Positions 52,853-63,231 are shown, counted from the first letter of the stretch. The stretch is DNA of 64,000 bases from Prillingera fragicola (GCA_002335605.1 BEDY01000011.1:372001-436000), one strand, 5' to 3'. Notes: a model not told the origin generated them from the letters alone. A program made the numbers and translations.

Positions 52853-53356
52853 CAACAGCGAGGTGAGTGGCCGGCGGTGATTCATGGCCGAGGTCCGAGG
52901 TCAGAGCTGACCGCGACCAGCGATACTCCTACGACCTATATAATAGAAACAACATTGTCATCGACGAGCTGTTGATACAGTCCTCCCCGTAATGAGCGTG
53001 TAAGCGTACGAACCATCATTGTATCTTGATTGTTAGTGAGACGAGAAAGAAGTTGTAGTAAAAGTGAATGAACGACTTGCCCTCCACCTCGCCACTCTTT
53101 CTCACTCACTCACGCCGCCCATTCCTATACTACAGATCCAACAGAGTCCAGGCCATTGTTCGTGTGTCTTTGTACTCTGCGTCGTGTCATGCACACTCTC
53201 ACAGCCGGGCACATCCAGGCCTGCGCCTTCCAGTCCAGTCCAGACCTCGCAGTCACACAGGGCTACCGCTGCAACTGCCTCCCACACTCTTGTCACTGCT
53301 ATCGCTACATTGCCTTCATCTTGCATTGCTCTGTATCTATCTCTCTAAAGCCCACC
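52853..53356. other. Intergenic region
   Basis: Contains the alternative last exon of the preceding gene (52921-52992) and a CT-rich leader before ATG 53357. Nothing else seen. Confidence 0.5.
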
Positions 53357-54242
53357 ATGTCGCTCTCCTCACTCACCAGCCCCCCAACAGCCTACACCAT
53401 GGCCCTCACAAAGCTAAACTCAGGCCTAGTCACCCCGCCGCCCTCCCCGGTAGACGCACAGTTCAAGACCAAGCCTGCTCCAAAGTCCATTCCCAGCAAC
53501 GTGGCACGCGACGACATTGAACTCCATCCTGTTCTCAGCCCAAAGTCGGCGTCTAAACAGTCTCTGTCGTACTCTGTAAGCTTATAGCAGTACGTATGTA
53601 GCTGACAGTGGCAGCCACCGAACGCGGTGTCAGCTGCAGCGGCGCAGAACGCACACAGCGAGCACATACTCAGTGTAATGGTACACGCCCGCCTCCCACA
53701 GAAGTACAAAGTACGTTCTGGCGTGGAAGTCACTGACAAGCTTCCAGAAGGCAAAGGCCGCCACGCCATTCCTGCCAGGCCACTCGCCAGTCACCTCCGT
53801 CCACTCCGAGGAGGTACGCCCAACCCAAAGCATCGCTGACGGCAGGAACTGAGCGCCATGGCGGATTTCACGCACGCAGCCCTCCATCCTTCCCCCGAGG
53901 TAAGCTCGTACTGAAACACATGCTGACGAAAGACCCAAGCGCAAATGGAGGCGTTTGTCAATGACATTCGCGACCCGTCGCCACATGTGGGTTCTGGGCG
54001 TGGTTGGGCTGAGGAGCAGGTGCGTGCCGAGATGGAGGAATTCTTGGCCAAAATACAGCAGCGGTATGGGCTGCGTGAACCTGTGAGTGGCTTGTGGTGG
54101 ATGTGGGCTGATTGGCCAGGAGACGGAGGGTGGTCTGCGTGGCGACGAGGAGCCGAGTGCTGCCATGGCGCTGCTTGACCGTATTCAGGCGCAGGAGGAG
54201 ATGCGGCGGCGCAGGAGGATTTCGGGAGAGGAGGCTATGTAG
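53357..54242 (+). CDS. Unknown protein of six small exons (235 aa)
   Basis: Model: exons 53357-53575, 53615-53710, 53748-53813, 53846-53899, 53933-54082, 54120-54242; introns of 39, 37, 32, 33 and 37 nt, all in phase 0. I do not recognise the product. The first 75 residues are Ser/Pro/Lys-rich with SP/TP sites (VTPPPSPVDAQF). The middle is Ala-rich. The C-terminal about 90 residues are helical and charged (WAEEQVRAEMEEFLAKIQQRYG ... ALLDRIQAQEEMRRRRRISGEEAM). That every intron is phase 0 and lies between small exons is unusual and makes exon skipping frame-neutral. The acceptor of intron 1 could also be 53608, adding two residues. Confidence 0.7.
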
Positions 54243-54571
54243 GTGTTGCATTTGGGTGTAGAGTAGAAGTGTAGAGATAGAGGATACAAGCTGTGAGAGT
54301 AGTGAATTGTCAGAAAGCAGTGGTCGAGTACGAGCAGGGGCGCAGTCGACTTGGATTGTCCCAGACACATCCATCCTCTTTCCATGTTTCTCTTCTGTCA
54401 CCTTCACCCTCATTCATTCACTTTATACCTCACGAGCAACCCCTTGTCCTCATCCTCCGGCTCCTCGGAGCAGCCACATCAGCCACAACGTCAACCAAAC
54501 CACGCCGCCTGCCCCTACCCCGTCTTCTCCCTCCACCGCACTTTCCCCTCTCCCTCTTCTTAGCACACACA
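54243..54571. promoter_or_regulatory. Promoter/leader of the first F-box-like gene
   Basis: 329 bases, CT-rich from 54360 to 54571 on the plus strand, typical of transcription start regions in this genome. Confidence 0.5.
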
Positions 54572-55810
54572 ATGAGTACGACGCCAGCTGCATCAAAGTC
54601 AACATGGAGCACTTTAGGGGCCAGGATAAGCAGCTTTACGTCGCTGAGGAGCACCTCCGAGACCGCTCACGTTCCCACTGCAGCTGTGGCGACGGATGCC
54701 GAGACCGCCATGCTCAAGGCTGCGAATGGCAATAGCAATGGTCATCTGCCCTCAGCCAAGGATGTCACTGTATCAAGTCCAGCGCCGGCGCTCTTCTCAC
54801 CTTCCTATCCCCTCATCACCTCGGTACTTGGCCTCTCCACCCGGCTCTCCCCCTCGTCGCCTACAAAGTCGTCCTTGGTGTCCTCGACGTCCCCCAACGT
54901 TGGCTCAACTGCCTCACCTTCCCCCCAGCCCCCTCCCCCTCGCAAGCAGCAGCACACAGCCTACACAACAACAAACGTCCTCTCGTACCCCTCCCTCCCG
55001 GACGTCTTTGACTGCATCCTCGAAAACACCCCTTCAGAAACCCTCTTGACCCTCCGCGCGACCTCGTCAGCACTCAAGACCCGCCCCGACTCGTCCATAC
55101 TGTGCCACATCGTCCTCTCCCAGTCCAACACCGACCTCGAAATCTACTCTGCCTTCACCCAAAAGCGCGTACCCCTGCTCTGGACACACGACGACGCCGC
55201 TGGGCCATCAACCCGCGTCCAAGACGACAGTAGCAAGCGGTACGCAACCGTCTTCGCCGCCATGGACGCCACCCGGGTGCTCGACGTCCTCGGCAGCGTC
55301 CAAGAGGTCTACCTCGACCCCATCGGCAAGCACACGCCACACCTCGCCGTCCTCCGGCTTCTGGGCGAGAACACGCTCTTCCCACGCGCGACAGCCCTCT
55401 CCGCCCCCGTGTGCGTGCTGCACGACCTGCCAAAGCTGAGTCTCGACAACGTCGCTGCCTTTCTACAAGCGCACCTCCCGACGACGAAGCGGCTCGTCGT
55501 CCACGTCGGCCAGGACGAGTATGTGCCCTCGCTTGCGCGCGCTGAGGCTGCGGCTGCGGGGACGGCCAGCGAGGAGACGAGCATGGTCATTGTGCTGTTT
55601 GTGTGGTGGGCTTCGCGGCGGGGTCAGCCCGGTGCACCGAGGGAGATGGTGCTGTTCGTGCCGTCGTCGCGGTGTGAGGGTGACGACTGGAAGCGGCGTC
55701 GCACGGCAGTGGTTATTGGTGATGACGGCGGGGAGCCAGAGACCATGACCATGGAGGGGTATAGGACCAGGGTGGGGAACGGAGCCTTCATGTTCGAGGC
55801 TGATTGGTAG
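54572..55810 (+). CDS. F-box-like protein, tandem paralog 1 (412 aa)
   Basis: Single exon; ATG 54572 follows a CT-rich leader and a CACACA tract. The first about 135 residues are Ser/Thr/Pro-rich and disordered. Then comes a helical segment, LSYPSLPDVFDCILENTPSE-TLLTLRATSSALKTRPDSSI, near residues 137-175, which lines up with the N-terminal segments of the next three genes and resembles a degenerate F-box (Skp1-binding helices). The rest is mixed alpha/beta, with a LVVHVGQDEY strand near residue 310 that also recurs in the paralogs. F-box proteins select substrates for SCF ubiquitin ligases; that role here is inferred only from the fold-like pattern. It carries the longest N-terminal extension of the four. 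Confidence 0.75.
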   Translation: MSTTPAASKSTWSTLGARISSFTSLRSTSETAHVPTAAVATDAETAMLKAANGNSNGHLPSAKDVTVSSPAPALFSPSYPLITSVLGLSTRLSPSSPTKSSLVSSTSPNVGSTASPSPQPPPPRKQQHTAYTTTNVLSYPSLPDVFDCILENTPSETLLTLRATSSALKTRPDSSILCHIVLSQSNTDLEIYSAFTQKRVPLLWTHDDAAGPSTRVQDDSSKRYATVFAAMDATRVLDVLGSVQEVYLDPIGKHTPHLAVLRLLGENTLFPRATALSAPVCVLHDLPKLSLDNVAAFLQAHLPTTKRLVVHVGQDEYVPSLARAEAAAAGTASEETSMVIVLFVWWASRRGQPGAPREMVLFVPSSRCEGDDWKRRRTAVVIGDDGGEPETMTMEGYRTRVGNGAFMFEADW

Positions 55811-56332
55811 ACGGTGTGCACGACAGTACATGTGCGTAGGTGACAGATGAATGCGTCACTTGTGTAGCAGTCGTTGCAGACGACACCCGGCGCCGACGGC
55901 ATGGGCGTGCCGCAACGGGCAACTGTGCTCCGAACCTCCACTCAGAATGCTCATTCACTCCATCCACCATCTCAACACCACCGCACAGCATTTGAGCTGT
56001 CCCGCGCGTCTCTGACCCTCTTCTCGGCGTGTCCTCATGCTTACCTCTCTGGTATTCAAGCGTGCTGTCCTGGTTGTGCGCGGCCTACTACCCTGGTCAA
56101 GAGGTCTCCTCTGCTAGCGTCGCACCGATTGGGCAGCCGGCGACGACGCGCCCAAAGCGTCAGTCCGGGTGGTCTCACACCGACTCTTGATTGCATCCCA
56201 AAGCGTCGTATCGACACGCATTGGTCGACCGCCCTCGAACTCGGATGCGGCTGCTCTGACCTCTCAATACAACTGCACCTTCGCCCCATCTCACATCTAT
56301 CTCTGATCTTATCTTACTTCATCTAGCCCACC
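55811..56332. other. Intergenic spacer between F-box-like paralogs 1 and 2
   Basis: 522 bases; leader CT-rich toward 56332. No gene seen. Confidence 0.6.
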
Positions 56333-57262
56333 ATGGACCGCTTCCCCGCAATCGACCACACCTCGTATCCACACCTGTTTGAATGGATTCTCGCCTCGGC
56401 CCCACGCAGCAGCCTCATCGCTCTGCGCGGCGCCTCCCGCGCCCTTCGAGACCACATTGACGCCCAGCTCATGCGCCACGTAGTCTGCACTCGCGAGCTC
56501 AGTGCGAACAAGAAGACCTACCACATCTGCCTCTCGTCGCCCGCGGGCAGGATCCCAGCCATGCGCAACTGGCACGTCGGGACATGTCCCTGTACGGGCA
56601 AGTGCACGTCGCACCCTAAAGCGCCGTCGATGGCCGTGTGGGATATCAAGGGTAATCTCCCAGAGTACCAGCACCCAGCACTGGTCGCGCACCACGAGCC
56701 GCCATTCCAGCTCCTCCGGCACACGCACACGCTGGATATTCTAGACTTGTTCACCTGTGAGACGCAAAAGGTGCTCGGCAAACACGCCTCCAACCTCAAG
56801 ACGCTGCGCCTGTACAGCAAAACCTACACTGGCCCAGAATCCATCGCGCACATGGGGGCACCCACGCTCGTGCTCCTCGACCACACGAGGCGTGACCACA
56901 TGAAGCACCTCCTCAGAGTCGACCTGCCCGCCAAGCTCGGCTTCCACCGCCTTGTTGTTCATCAGCACTACCGCCGCACCCCGCCTGATCTCAACGAGGT
57001 GAACTCGGGCAACTTCTCAAGCGCACATGTCAAAGAGCTATTCCACGTGCACGAGGACTTGGACGGGGAGACAGCGCCGTTCATCATCGGCATACCCACT
57101 CGCCGGGGATGTACTTTTCCCGAAATCCCATTCGTGCACATGAGCATCAGCGAGTATGCGGCCGGGAGGGGCGTGGAGGAGGCCGAGGCTGAGCTCGGGG
57201 AGCTCGCCGCCGGGATTGGCAAGGACGATGTGGGGAGGAGTGGCGAGGTTGTGGTGGATTGA
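56333..57262 (+). CDS. F-box-like protein, tandem paralog 2 (309 aa)
   Basis: Single exon, ATG 56333 in context CACCATGG. The F-box-like segment sits right at the N-terminus (residues about 8-50): SYPHLFEWILASAPRSSLIA-LRGASRALRDHIDAQLMRHV. It shares the spacing of the other three members. A Cys-containing stretch CPCTGKCTSHPK lies near residue 85. The strand motif LVVHQHYRR is near residue 205, followed by a Glu-rich helical C-terminus. No introns. Probably an SCF adaptor-like protein of a lineage-specific family; no substrate can be suggested. Confidence 0.78.
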   Translation: MDRFPAIDHTSYPHLFEWILASAPRSSLIALRGASRALRDHIDAQLMRHVVCTRELSANKKTYHICLSSPAGRIPAMRNWHVGTCPCTGKCTSHPKAPSMAVWDIKGNLPEYQHPALVAHHEPPFQLLRHTHTLDILDLFTCETQKVLGKHASNLKTLRLYSKTYTGPESIAHMGAPTLVLLDHTRRDHMKHLLRVDLPAKLGFHRLVVHQHYRRTPPDLNEVNSGNFSSAHVKELFHVHEDLDGETAPFIIGIPTRRGCTFPEIPFVHMSISEYAAGRGVEEAEAELGELAAGIGKDDVGRSGEVVVD

Positions 57263-57970
57263 ATTTGTAGCTCATCTTTGTAATCTCATCAATGTTCTGT
57301 CTAACCCGTCTCATGAGCTTGCTGGTGCTTGCCAGAGCTCTTTCTGAAGCCCATCGTCCCGTACTGTTGCCGGCTGGCGGAGGGGACGGCAAGTGCCAAG
57401 GGCATGACCAGTGTACGCCATCGCCGATCACTGTTCGCCAACAGGGCTATCTCAAGCAACGCTGCAGTATCATGAACTTTTGCCTTGTCATCTCGGCACC
57501 TCTACTCTGCTACTGCATGCTCCCCTGCTTGGCATCCCGAGCAAGAGACGTCAACACTGTGTCGTGTGAGGTGAGGCTGGCAAGTGGAGGCGGAGACCCC
57601 AGACTTTTGATTGGGACCTTGTTGGCGTCGCAATCTCTTCCATCCACAAGTGGTATACCAGCTCGTCGTGTAGCTCTTCACCTCTCTCCTGGTCGCTCAT
57701 ACACGACAAGACTGACCTGTAAGTGTGTTCTCTGTCCTAATTTGAAAGTGAGTGACAATTCTGAATGGCAAGCTGACATCAAGCCTAGGTCTACCCCTGG
57801 CACCCCCTCCCCGTCGAGACATCCTCCACAAACACCTCACCCTACCGTAAAGAAAGCCACTGGAACGAATGCTCTAGCGCTCTCCCTCCTCACACAGTCG
57901 GCTGCCCACTCAACGAAGAGGGGATCACTTTAGGCGACATATACTCAACTTCGGTCCTCGCCTGCTCATC
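57263..57970. other. Intergenic spacer between F-box-like paralogs 2 and 3
   Basis: 708 bases. A 213-codon open frame (57292-57933, plus) spans most of it, but it lacks family features, is Cys/Leu/Ser-biased, and runs straight through the leader of the next gene. I treat it as chance. Confidence 0.45.
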
Positions 57971-59248
57971 ATGACTGAATCTATCACGCCCCTCCCCGTC
58001 TCCCCCTCGGTGGTCATCACCCCGCCCGAGAAGATGGACAGCGCTGGCATCGCCGTGGCCGACTCGACTGGAGACTTGATCGCTGCGCCGCCAGGTGCCT
58101 TGCAGGAGCCTACCCCTGCAGCCTCCCCTTCAGCACAGTGGGGGCCTCCGGTAGCCGCGGCGGCTGCTGCACTCGCCGTGGCCAAGTCGCTACCTCCGAC
58201 GCCGACAACGGTCGACGTGCCGGTCCTCGAGTCTCCGCCTCTTCCACCGACGCCCGACTCAGAGAACGATGCGATCGAGGAGCCCACAACTGCTGTCGAG
58301 TCCTCCACTGCAGCCAACACCGAGCCTAAAGCCTCCCCTAAGCCCAAGACTCCCGTAAGCCACACATTCCATCACCGCTGACGGCAGAAACGCTCCTTGC
58401 CCCTCGACCACCGGTGCTACCCGCACATTCTCGACCTGGTAGTGAAACACGCGCCGCGCGCGAGTCTCATCGCGCTACGCGCCGCCAGCCGCGTGCTCCG
58501 TGATCGCGTCGATCCGCTCTTCATGGACGAAGTCACCGTGTCGTTCAACTATGACCGCCAGATTGGGCTGTATCGCCACACGACCGAGTCGGTGTGGGGA
58601 CCCATCCCCGCGTTTTGCGACTGGGCAAAAGCCCCGTGCCGGTGTCTGGTCGAGCGTGAGCTGGCGTGGAGCACGTTGTTGAAGGAACGCCGGCTCGTTT
58701 GCCCGCAGTGCGATACGCGGTCGTTTGCGCTGCTCGAGCACGTGAGGACGCTGCACTTTGTCACTCCCGCGTACACGCCGCATGTCGCGCGGATGGCACT
58801 GCACCTCCACTCGCTCGTGCGGTTCCAGAGCTACGAGATGAACAAGCGCAAACCGAACGATCCTCAGGCCTACCTCGCGCTCGTCGCTACGCTCAAGGCC
58901 AGCAGCACACTGGTGGTGCGCGGGATGGACACGGCAAGCGAGATGGAGGACCACGTGCTCAACTTTTTCGGAGCCCGCGCACACAAGCTCGTCTTTCACT
59001 GCCGCTGCGGCGCAGATGACGGGTGGTGCACAAAGCTGCAGCGGTGGAAACAGCAATTTCGCCGCAGCGAAACGCGGCCGAATCGTGACACGGCGCTGGT
59101 GCACGTTGAGGATCCCAGGAGGGGGCCTGCCAGTGGTGGGACTGTGGATTTGTGGCTCAAGGATGACCCGCTGGTGCACACTAGTGCTATCTCGCTGTAT
59201 CGCGAGACTGTGGGTGCCGAGGTGTTCAAGCTCGAGATGATGCCCTAG
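57971..59248 (+). CDS. F-box-like protein, tandem paralog 3 (414 aa)
   Basis: Model: exon 1 57971-58354 and exon 2 58388-59248, 33-nt intron, phase 0. Exon 1 encodes a Pro/Ala/Ser/Thr-rich disordered N-terminus (128 residues). Exon 2 opens with the F-box-like segment CYPHILDLVVKHAPRASLIA-LRAASRVLRDRVDPLF. A possible zinc site CDWAKAPCRC plus CPQCDTRSF lies near residues 205-245. LVFHCRCGADDGWC near residue 330 matches the LVVH strand of the relatives. The intron cleanly separates the disordered extension from the conserved part, suggesting that the extension was added by exon capture. Confidence 0.78.
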
Positions 59249-59659
59249 GGCGTGGGGAGTTGTGGACAGGGGCTAGAGGATGGAACATGTCTATATTGTG
59301 GGCATAGGTTTGCATGCATGCGTTGAGATGTGCGTGAGATATGTTTAACATGTCCAATCGCAGTCGACAGGGCGGCGCGACATGGTATGTTGGACAAAGT
59401 GGCTACAGCAAAATGAGTTTGAGGACTGTTTCGGGCCTCACCTGGACTTGGATTGTTGCGCAATTGGGGGTGCATGGCTACACCACCTGATCACTGACCT
59501 GCGCCTTGGATCTCTTGTCGACTAACGCTTAATGAAAGTGGAGAAGACAAGAAGACTGTCTCAACTGCCCACTGACACCAGCTCATATGACCAGATGCCA
59601 CAAATTAATTCGAGAAATAAAAATGACCCCCATCCCCTCAACGACCCACCACCCTCGCC
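59249..59659. other. Intergenic spacer between F-box-like paralogs 3 and 4
   Basis: 411 bases, relatively AT-richer near 59600-59625. No gene seen. Confidence 0.6.
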
Positions 59660-60556
59660 ATGACTCAGATCAACTATCGCGCAGTTGTACGCCTATACCT
59701 CTTCCGCGCAGCACCGAGGTTGCTCGTACGCCAAGGTCCACTCCCAGTCAAGAGTGTCTTTGCCCCCCAGCACCTACCTCGCAAGCCACCGCCACACCAA
59801 ACCAACCCACACGTAATCTTCAACTCGACAGCCTACCCACACATCCTCACCGCGATCCTCGCCCCGCTCCCCCGTCAAACCCTTCTAGCATGCAGGCTCG
59901 CCTCCCGCGCACTCAAAACAGCAGCAGACGCAACCCTAGCCCACCACCTAACGCTATCCCCCACCCTATCCACCCCCACAGGCCGCCTCCCAACGACCCA
60001 CCTCTGGCACCGCACATTCAACCGCACAATCCTCGCCCTGCACACCGACACGCTCGCGGCCGTTCGTATCCTCGATCTGCACCTGGACCACATCCCGAGG
60101 CAGCGCCTGCGATACCTCTCCGGCGCGTTGCCGGGGTTACACACGCTGCGCCTCTCCGCCGGTAACCTGGGGGCTGCCCGCGGTTTCTCGGCGGAGACGG
60201 TCGTCGTGTCGGCGCGCACGTCGCTGTTCCTCGACGGCCACGGGCTGCACGCTCTGTTACGGGGAACTAGCACGCTGGTGGTGCATTGCGCGTGTACCAC
60301 CGGCCCGGCGGATGTGTGGGCGGCAGACGAGATGTGGTGTCCGACCTATGTGCGGGCTTGCGAGTTTATGCCTGCCTGGACGACGTTGGTGGTCATGCAT
60401 CACTGTGGGGTCGTGGTCGTTTATCCCGCTGGGACAAAGGAGGTGGAGGTGTACAGCGCTGAAGGATATTGCGCGCTCGTTGGTGGAGAAGCGTTTGGGT
60501 ACCAGGCCTGGGTCGAGGAAATGGGCGAGGCGAGACTGGTGTTAGCAAGTCAGTAG
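59660..60556 (+). CDS. F-box-like protein, tandem paralog 4 (298 aa)
   Basis: Single exon. The N-terminal about 55 residues are basic (INYRAVVRLYLFRAAPRLLVR) and could act as a mitochondrial targeting peptide or be a recent extension. The family segment TAYPHILTAILAPLPRQTLL-ACRLASRALKTAADATLAHH follows at about residues 57-98. Leucine-rich stretches (VRILDLHLDHIPRQRLRYLSGALPGLHTLRL) resemble a short LRR-like region. The strand TLVVHCACTTG near residue 213 matches the paralogs. It is convergent with GCD1; the stops are about 64 bases apart. Confidence 0.75.
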   Translation: MTQINYRAVVRLYLFRAAPRLLVRQGPLPVKSVFAPQHLPRKPPPHQTNPHVIFNSTAYPHILTAILAPLPRQTLLACRLASRALKTAADATLAHHLTLSPTLSTPTGRLPTTHLWHRTFNRTILALHTDTLAAVRILDLHLDHIPRQRLRYLSGALPGLHTLRLSAGNLGAARGFSAETVVVSARTSLFLDGHGLHALLRGTSTLVVHCACTTGPADVWAADEMWCPTYVRACEFMPAWTTLVVMHHCGVVVVYPAGTKEVEVYSAEGYCALVGGEAFGYQAWVEEMGEARLVLASQ

Positions 60557-60619
60557 TGGTGTGAGTGCGCTAGAAATGCGGACAGCATGCATGCAGTCTC
60601 TATCGCCCGCAAGATCAAC

Positions 60620-62635
60620 CTACGCCTCTTGGCCAGCCACCAGCCGCTCGTTCTTGATGACCGCCTCGGGCTGGGCCTCAAACCCGGGCCCCAACTCGGA
60701 CGCCGACACCTGCGCCTTGGCACCGATACGCACGTGCGGGCAGAGCACGACGTTTTCGAGGCGCGCATTCTCCTCGACAGTGACCCAGTCCCAGAGGACA
60801 CAGCCAGTGAGCTTTGCGCCACGCCCAATGTTGCAGTGACGTCCCACCACACACTTTTTGATGCTTGCGCGGTCGCCCACGCGCACGCCCTCGCCAATGA
60901 GACTGTCGGGTGAGATCTGGGCTGTCGACGAAATCTCCTCGGCTGCCACAGCGGCGCTGGGGGCCGCACCAGTCGCGGCGCCAGTGTTGGCCATGGCGGG
61001 GGCGCGGGGGTTGATGGGGCCAGTGGGAGCCTGCTGGCGGATGAGACGGCGCGAGAGGTCCCAGTAGCCTGCGAGCGAGTTTGCACGGATAATGTGCTCG
61101 CCCTCGGGGGCAGGGGTCGACTTGGCACCCTTGCCCTTCTGGACGGGGACGGCGGGGGCCGGGGGAGTCTCGGGGCGGGCAATGACGACGCGGCATGTCC
61201 AGGGGACAGGCTCGCGTTTCCTCTGCGACGATTTTTTGCGGTTCACGGCCTTCTTGAAAGACACAAGCTGCTCGCCGGAAGAGGCAGCATCGGGGAGGGG
61301 AGTGTGCTCGCGCTCGCTGCCAGCAGAGGGGGGCTCGGAGGGGGGCATGAGCGAGGCGGCAACGTCCCAAGGAGTGGCGGTGGAACGAGCGAGTGCTTCG
61401 GCAAAGGGGTCTCGTGTGGGAGGGCAGAGAACTGTACTGTTAGCATTGAATGGTGGCACTCCGGTGTACTCACTGTTCGACCACTGGTGTCCAAGTCCCT
61501 CTTGCCAAGTACCCTTGACGAGCCACGGCACAAACTGCTCCTTGACACTACTGAGCTCGCGCGGGCGGCGTGTAGCCAGCAAGTCGAGCACGGTACGGCG
61601 GAAAATGTACACATGAGCGTCCAGCAAGCGCGTGCTAAGGCTCAGCGTGGGGTGCGCCTGGAGGAGCTGGGTGCGGAGCTCGAGCTCCTCCTCAATGGTC
61701 TCGAGGGGCTGGACGAGGAGGAGCTCGGACGACTCCTTGTCGGTCGCGACGAGGAGCTTGTCCTCGCTCTCCATCACGGCCTCGGTGGGCTCGTAAAAGA
61801 CGGACGTTACAACCGCGTTGGGGGTAGCGCGGTGCTTGTCAAGGAGGGACGCGAGGGTGAGCTTGGAGGGGAAGGAGATGTCGCACGGGAGGAGGATAAA
61901 GTCGGACTGCAGCGTCAGCACAGCGACGCTCATCTCACACAGCGACACATACCTTGATGTGACTCCTAAACCTCCTCAAAAGCCTAGCAGTGCCAACACG
62001 GTCGTCGCCATTGGAGAACTCGCTGCCGTCTCCGTCCTCGTCCTCGCCGTCCTTGTAGTCGCGGAGCGTGATGCGCGCGCGCGGGTGGGATGACTGGCTG
62101 TAGGCCTGCTGAATGTGCTCTCCGATCGCGTCACGGTCGTTGGGAGGCGAGATGATGAGAATGTCTGGAGGGGGACACGGCGTGGTGAGCGAGGGATGAA
62201 GTCGAGAGAAGCCAAGGAAAGAGACCGTCAGCGCTTGGTCGTCGTCCTTTGACCAACAACACTCACCAGTGAGACCAGACGCAAAGACCCAGTCAAGGAC
62301 GAGGTTGATAATGGGCACGTTGCCAACGGGCACGAGCGCCTTAGGCAAGACGTTTGTTCCCTGGTTGAACGGGTAGAGGCTGCCATGTCAGCGTAAGCTC
62401 GCTGGCGGACCAAGCAGGCTGGTGGTGCAGTAGGCAACATGCGGCTCGCTCCTCCGTTGATGCCACAGCCAGAGCACGCACTGCAGAGCCATAGGAGGCT
62501 CGGCGTGGAAATGCTTGCGGCCTGCCGAGTTGGTGCTCACTTTTCACCCTGTCCACAGAGAATCACAGCTGTAAAGTCCTGGGCGGGGACAGCACGACGC
62601 TTGTCCCCTTGCCTCGGGTCGAGAATGCGCGACAT
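60620..62635 (-). CDS. GCD1: Translation initiation factor eIF2B subunit gamma (554 aa)
   Basis: Minus-strand model: exons 62635-62541, 62379-62267, 62164-61953, 61906-61474, 61431-60620; introns 161, 102, 46 and 42 nt. With the epsilon subunit it forms the catalytic part of eIF2B, which recharges eIF2 with GTP. The N-terminal nucleotidyltransferase-like domain reads FTAVILCGQGENLYPFN, then LPKALVPVGNVPIINLVLDWV and SDFILLPCDISF. The C-terminal left-handed beta-helix has hexapeptide repeats (ISPDSLIGEGVRVGDRASIKKCVVG...). A long Pro/Ser/Lys insert lies between them. The last intron (61473-61432) is exactly 42 nt with no stop in frame, so retention would give a viable protein 14 residues longer. 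A divergent promoter of 152 bases is shared with the DUF4536-like gene. Confidence 0.9.
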
Positions 62636-62787
62636 GACCGTGTTGTCGCTATGCAAGATGGATGCAGTGGGAGGAGAGAAAGAGGACGAGAGTTGGAGGT
62701 GGATGAGGTCGAGTCGAAGAGTAGCAGCACAAAAGTCCGTAGTCTGAAATGTTGACAATCTCCCTCCCGCACCATACATCCCACAAC
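62636..62787. promoter_or_regulatory. Compact divergent promoter, GCD1 / DUF4536-like gene
   Basis: Only 152 bases separate the two start codons, so both genes must share upstream control elements. Confidence 0.6.
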
Positions 62788-63231
62788 ATGAACCCTCCTG
62801 CTGCTGCTGCTGCAACGCCAACTGCTCCTCCTCAGAATCCAAAGGATTGTCTGTAAGTATACTCTACTTCCTCTCATTCGAAGCGCATTCCATGCATAGC
62901 GAGCAGGAAGTTGGCACCGCCCAAGCACGCTCGTCACCTCCACCCAAACCCCCAAACGCGCTGACCACCAGCGCCTGCCGCCTCACAGGCTCAGCAGCCT
63001 TTACAGGAATCGGAGGGTACGCACTGTACGAGGCTCGCAGGCAGGGTGCCTTTGCCAAAGTCAGGCCCGTCGGCGGCTCGGTTGTCGGCGCGAAGATCCA
63101 GGCTGCCATCGGTGTCGGTGAGTTGGGTGTGGTCTTGGCCGCCCGAGGCCACCTGTGCGAGCCTGCATGACGAGAGGGATGACTGACGGGTAGTGTTTCT
63201 TGGACTTGGCGTGGGACGGTTGCTGGTCTAA
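62788..63231 (+). CDS. Small DUF4536-like mitochondrial membrane protein (82 aa)
   Basis: Model: exons 62788-62852, 62972-63117, 63194-63231; introns of 119 and 76 nt. The spliced protein is MNPPAAAAATPTAPPQNPKD, then CLACRLTGSAAFTGIGGYALY, a basic loop (EARRQGAFAKVRPVGG), and a second hydrophobic segment ending VFLGLGVGRLLV. A Cys-x2-Cys next to a Gly-rich first helix and a second helix is the pattern of the DUF4536 family, to which the human complex I assembly factor DMAC1 belongs. Such proteins sit in the inner mitochondrial membrane. The assignment is by pattern only. The last exon is 38 nt and easily missed. Confidence 0.7.

Noticed and set aside
57292..57933. 213-codon frame between F-box-like paralogs 2 and 3
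   Set aside because: No features, runs through the leader of the next gene, and the residue pattern looks random.
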